Assembly (NCBI GenBank): GCA_922989275.2
Contig: OV277870.1
Coordinates: 23,146,742-23,210,741, forward strand
Direction of reading: 5' to 3'
DNA from: Gari tellinella
Lineage: Eukaryota; Mollusca; Bivalvia; Cardiida; Psammobiidae
DNA length: 64,000 nt
Below are positions 62,154 through 64,000 of the stretch, in pieces (positions within the stretch are counted from its first letter, which is position 1; each line of letters begins with the position of its first letter). The notes under the pieces are model-generated. The model saw nothing but the letters and a program-made list of their open reading frames with translations, was not told where the DNA came from and searched no databases. The translations under genes and the position numbers were made by a program.

Positions 62154-62463
62154 ATGACTATGCAGCAGAGGGTTATACAGAACAATTGGTCCAGCATTTT
62201 TAAGTCCAGCAGTACTTGCCTAGAATACAAACCCCAATTTATTTATTTTTTTACATTATTTCTTTATATTTCAACATTCAGTTCAGTTAGGTGCAATCAA
62301 TTATATAACTAATTATAATATTTCTTGTTAAATAATCAAAGCTTGAGTAAAATGCAGTGTATCGTCTACTAAACTGTGAAATTTGATATTTAAACCCAGT
62401 TATAAAGTATACTATTTTTTAACTATACCAATTATATGAATGCTTATGAATATGCTGTTACGA
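62154..62463. other. Unassigned AT-rich stretch
   Basis: Nothing recognised. Confidence 0.4.
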
Positions 62464-62655
62464 CAGAGAGCCAGATAATAGATGATAAAATGATAAGTTC
62501 CAACATTTTCTCAATTATGTTTCCACCAAATGGTATGCTTGGACCACTCATTAGAATCGTCTCTACGAGACGATTCTAATGAGTTGTAACAACATAGTGT
62601 TTATGAAAGGAATGAGAAAGTTAGTATTTGAAATGCGCGTCTTATCTAGGGCTCT
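62464..62655 (+). mobile_element. M4 hAT-like element
   Basis: AGAGAGCCAGATAAT at the left and TCTTATCTAGGGCTCT at the right. The stem ACTCATTAGAATCGTCTC / GAGACGATTCTAATGAGT is perfect. Confidence 0.85.
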
Positions 62656-63366
62656 GTGTTCATGAAATGACTACGAAACAAGTATATGGTATACGAGTAA
62701 TGAAAAATGGTATGGTATGGGTTGATGATTATAAATGAAAAGCACATAAAACATACAAGGACTTGTTAAGATATTACTGACGCATACAGACGGACAGACA
62801 AACAGACATGAATATGTAATACTGGTACAAGGAGGTTAAACACGTAATATAACCAGCTAGCTGCCCAAAGTACAAAATTCTCAAAGAAATAAGAAAAAAA
62901 AACTATTCATGTTAATTTATGCCCTGATCAATGATGATCTAACGAAGACGTATCGCAACATCTTCCAAAAAACAGCATATACAAACAAGTCAAAAAGTTT
63001 AAACATTGTAAACGTCTTCAACTACAATTAAATGTGGCCCGCACAAAAATTATATCACCAAAATGGTGATCACTATCTCACAATAGTGGCAAACTGTAAG
63101 CAACGGTAGTAATTTAACAAAGCTACTTTCAAGAAAAATGCTCAAACGAACAAAAAAAAAGTAATTATAAAAAATCACTTCCAATTTGATACTATAATTG
63201 AAATGTAAAAATAGCAGCTAATTGGAGAAAAAATCTCAAGAAAAAAGTTCAAGAAGCATTATCTATTCAAATGCTTAACTAGCAATGAACATTTCTCAAG
63301 TCAAAATCTTTAACATGCCTAAAAAACAGGATTGTATGACAGACTCATGGCTCTCTGGCCTTGCTT
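62656..63366. other. Unassigned AT-rich stretch
   Basis: No gene recognised in either strand. Confidence 0.4.
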
Positions 63367-63369
63367 CTG

Positions 63370-63705
63370 TTAAAACCCTTCTCCCGCCGTATATTTATCT
63401 ATATATAAAACTCCGCTCAACTATGAACATCTATCATCTGAACTATTACATTAACTAACAAAGTAAGGAAAGATTTTCCCTTGGGAAAGACTGCAGACAT
63501 AATATTCTATTAAGAAAACCGTGCAGACCCTGAGCAGACAGCTCCATTAGGAGCTGTCTGCTCAGGGTCTACACTGTTTTCAGGACAATTTCTATTAAGA
63601 AAACATTGCAGACCAAGAGGCTGAGCAGACAGCTCCTTCAGAGTCTACACAGTTTTCAAAAAGTATCAATATACACTAATAGCGGGAGAAGGGTCTCGGT
63701 TTAAA
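63370..63705 (+). mobile_element. M3-like TTAA element with a duplicated core
   Basis: TTAAAACCCTTCTCCCGCC at the left and GCGGGAGAAGGGTCTCGGTT then TAA at the right are inverse copies. The stem GCAGACCCTGAGCAGACAGC then TCCATTAGGAGCTGTC and TGCTCAGGGTCTACAC is followed by a second, shorter core (63600-63656). Confidence 0.8.
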
Positions 63706-64000
63706 TCCTGTCCGTTTATCTACAATTTGAAATTCACACTCATGTAACATCGTATAATAACATAAACTATATCATAAATGGCAGTGAAAGTAATTGCCTC
63801 CTTATAACAGAGGCGACAAAATCTTTATCAGTCATTCCACCCAAACGATAATCCGAGTAAAAATAATCCATCTGTCACAAAATACAGGGTCAAAATTCCC
63901 CGATAAAATGACGCGCACACTCTGAGTAAATCATCATCAATACACTACCCAACAAGACAAAATCTGTTAAAACATGTTAAATCCCCAATTAACAGACGAA
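63706..64000. other. Unassigned stretch at the window edge
   Basis: No gene or repeat recognised. Confidence 0.4.

Overview
This looks like nuclear DNA from a metazoan, most probably a bivalve mollusc. It is AT-rich and gene-poor, and interspersed repeats fill most of it. The elements that open with AGCTCACCTGAG-type hairpins and carry tandem cores of about 160 bp are of the kind I associate with bivalve genomes. That placement is inference; no single-copy marker gene is present to confirm it.

The only convincing intact coding regions are three C2H2 zinc-finger genes, all on the + strand: 17811-20162 (27 fingers), 33016-34131 (12 fingers) and 44735-45913 (11 intact fingers plus 3 degenerate). 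Each is preceded by the same short non-coding exon with conserved splice-like borders, so whole gene units were duplicated. Each reading frame is followed by broken finger sequence, so all three arrays once extended further 3'. A fourth zinc-finger remnant lies at 13045-13215. Other protein remnants are a Tc1-type transposase without its catalytic core (7325-8014, minus) and a broken gene of an uncharacterised repeated family (30490-31985, plus).

The repeats fall into a few classes, named here for reference. M1, M2 and M3 are short elements of about 200-270 bp bounded by TTAA with CCC/GGG-type ends (piggyBac-like). Each has a strong central palindrome: M1 has a GCAGAATG core, M2 a GATCC..GACGCCG core, and M3 a GACCC..GATCAGAGGGC core. 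M4 has AGGGCTCCAGATAAG ends, and two copies show an 8-bp target duplication (hAT-like). M5 is a fold-back with ATCTGACCAATCAAA arms. Two copies of a TA-flanked pogo-like element lie near the 3' end. A larger class (A, B, C, D, H and relatives) has a 5' terminal hairpin, about 160-bp tandem units, a 3' hairpin followed by CTTG, and insertion at T|T without duplication. That combination resembles non-autonomous Helentron (HINE) elements.

Layout: 0.1-2 kb M1 pair with nested A; 2-6 kb scattered M1/M4; 6.3-10 kb two C elements with a Tc1 inside; 10-13 kb mostly unassigned; 13.4-15.4 kb D element; 15.7-17 kb M1 copies; 17.2-21.5 kb first zinc-finger unit; 21.7-28.2 kb repeats; 28.3-30.5 kb quiet apart from a tRNA-like element; 30.5-32.1 kb protein remnant; 32.5-36.7 kb second zinc-finger unit, heavily invaded; 37-41 kb fold-backs; 41-44.3 kb nested elements; 44.3-46.2 kb third zinc-finger unit; 46.2-55.6 kb repeats, including a large inverted A element around a tRNA-like unit; 55.7-64 kb a dense series of palindromic short elements without genes.
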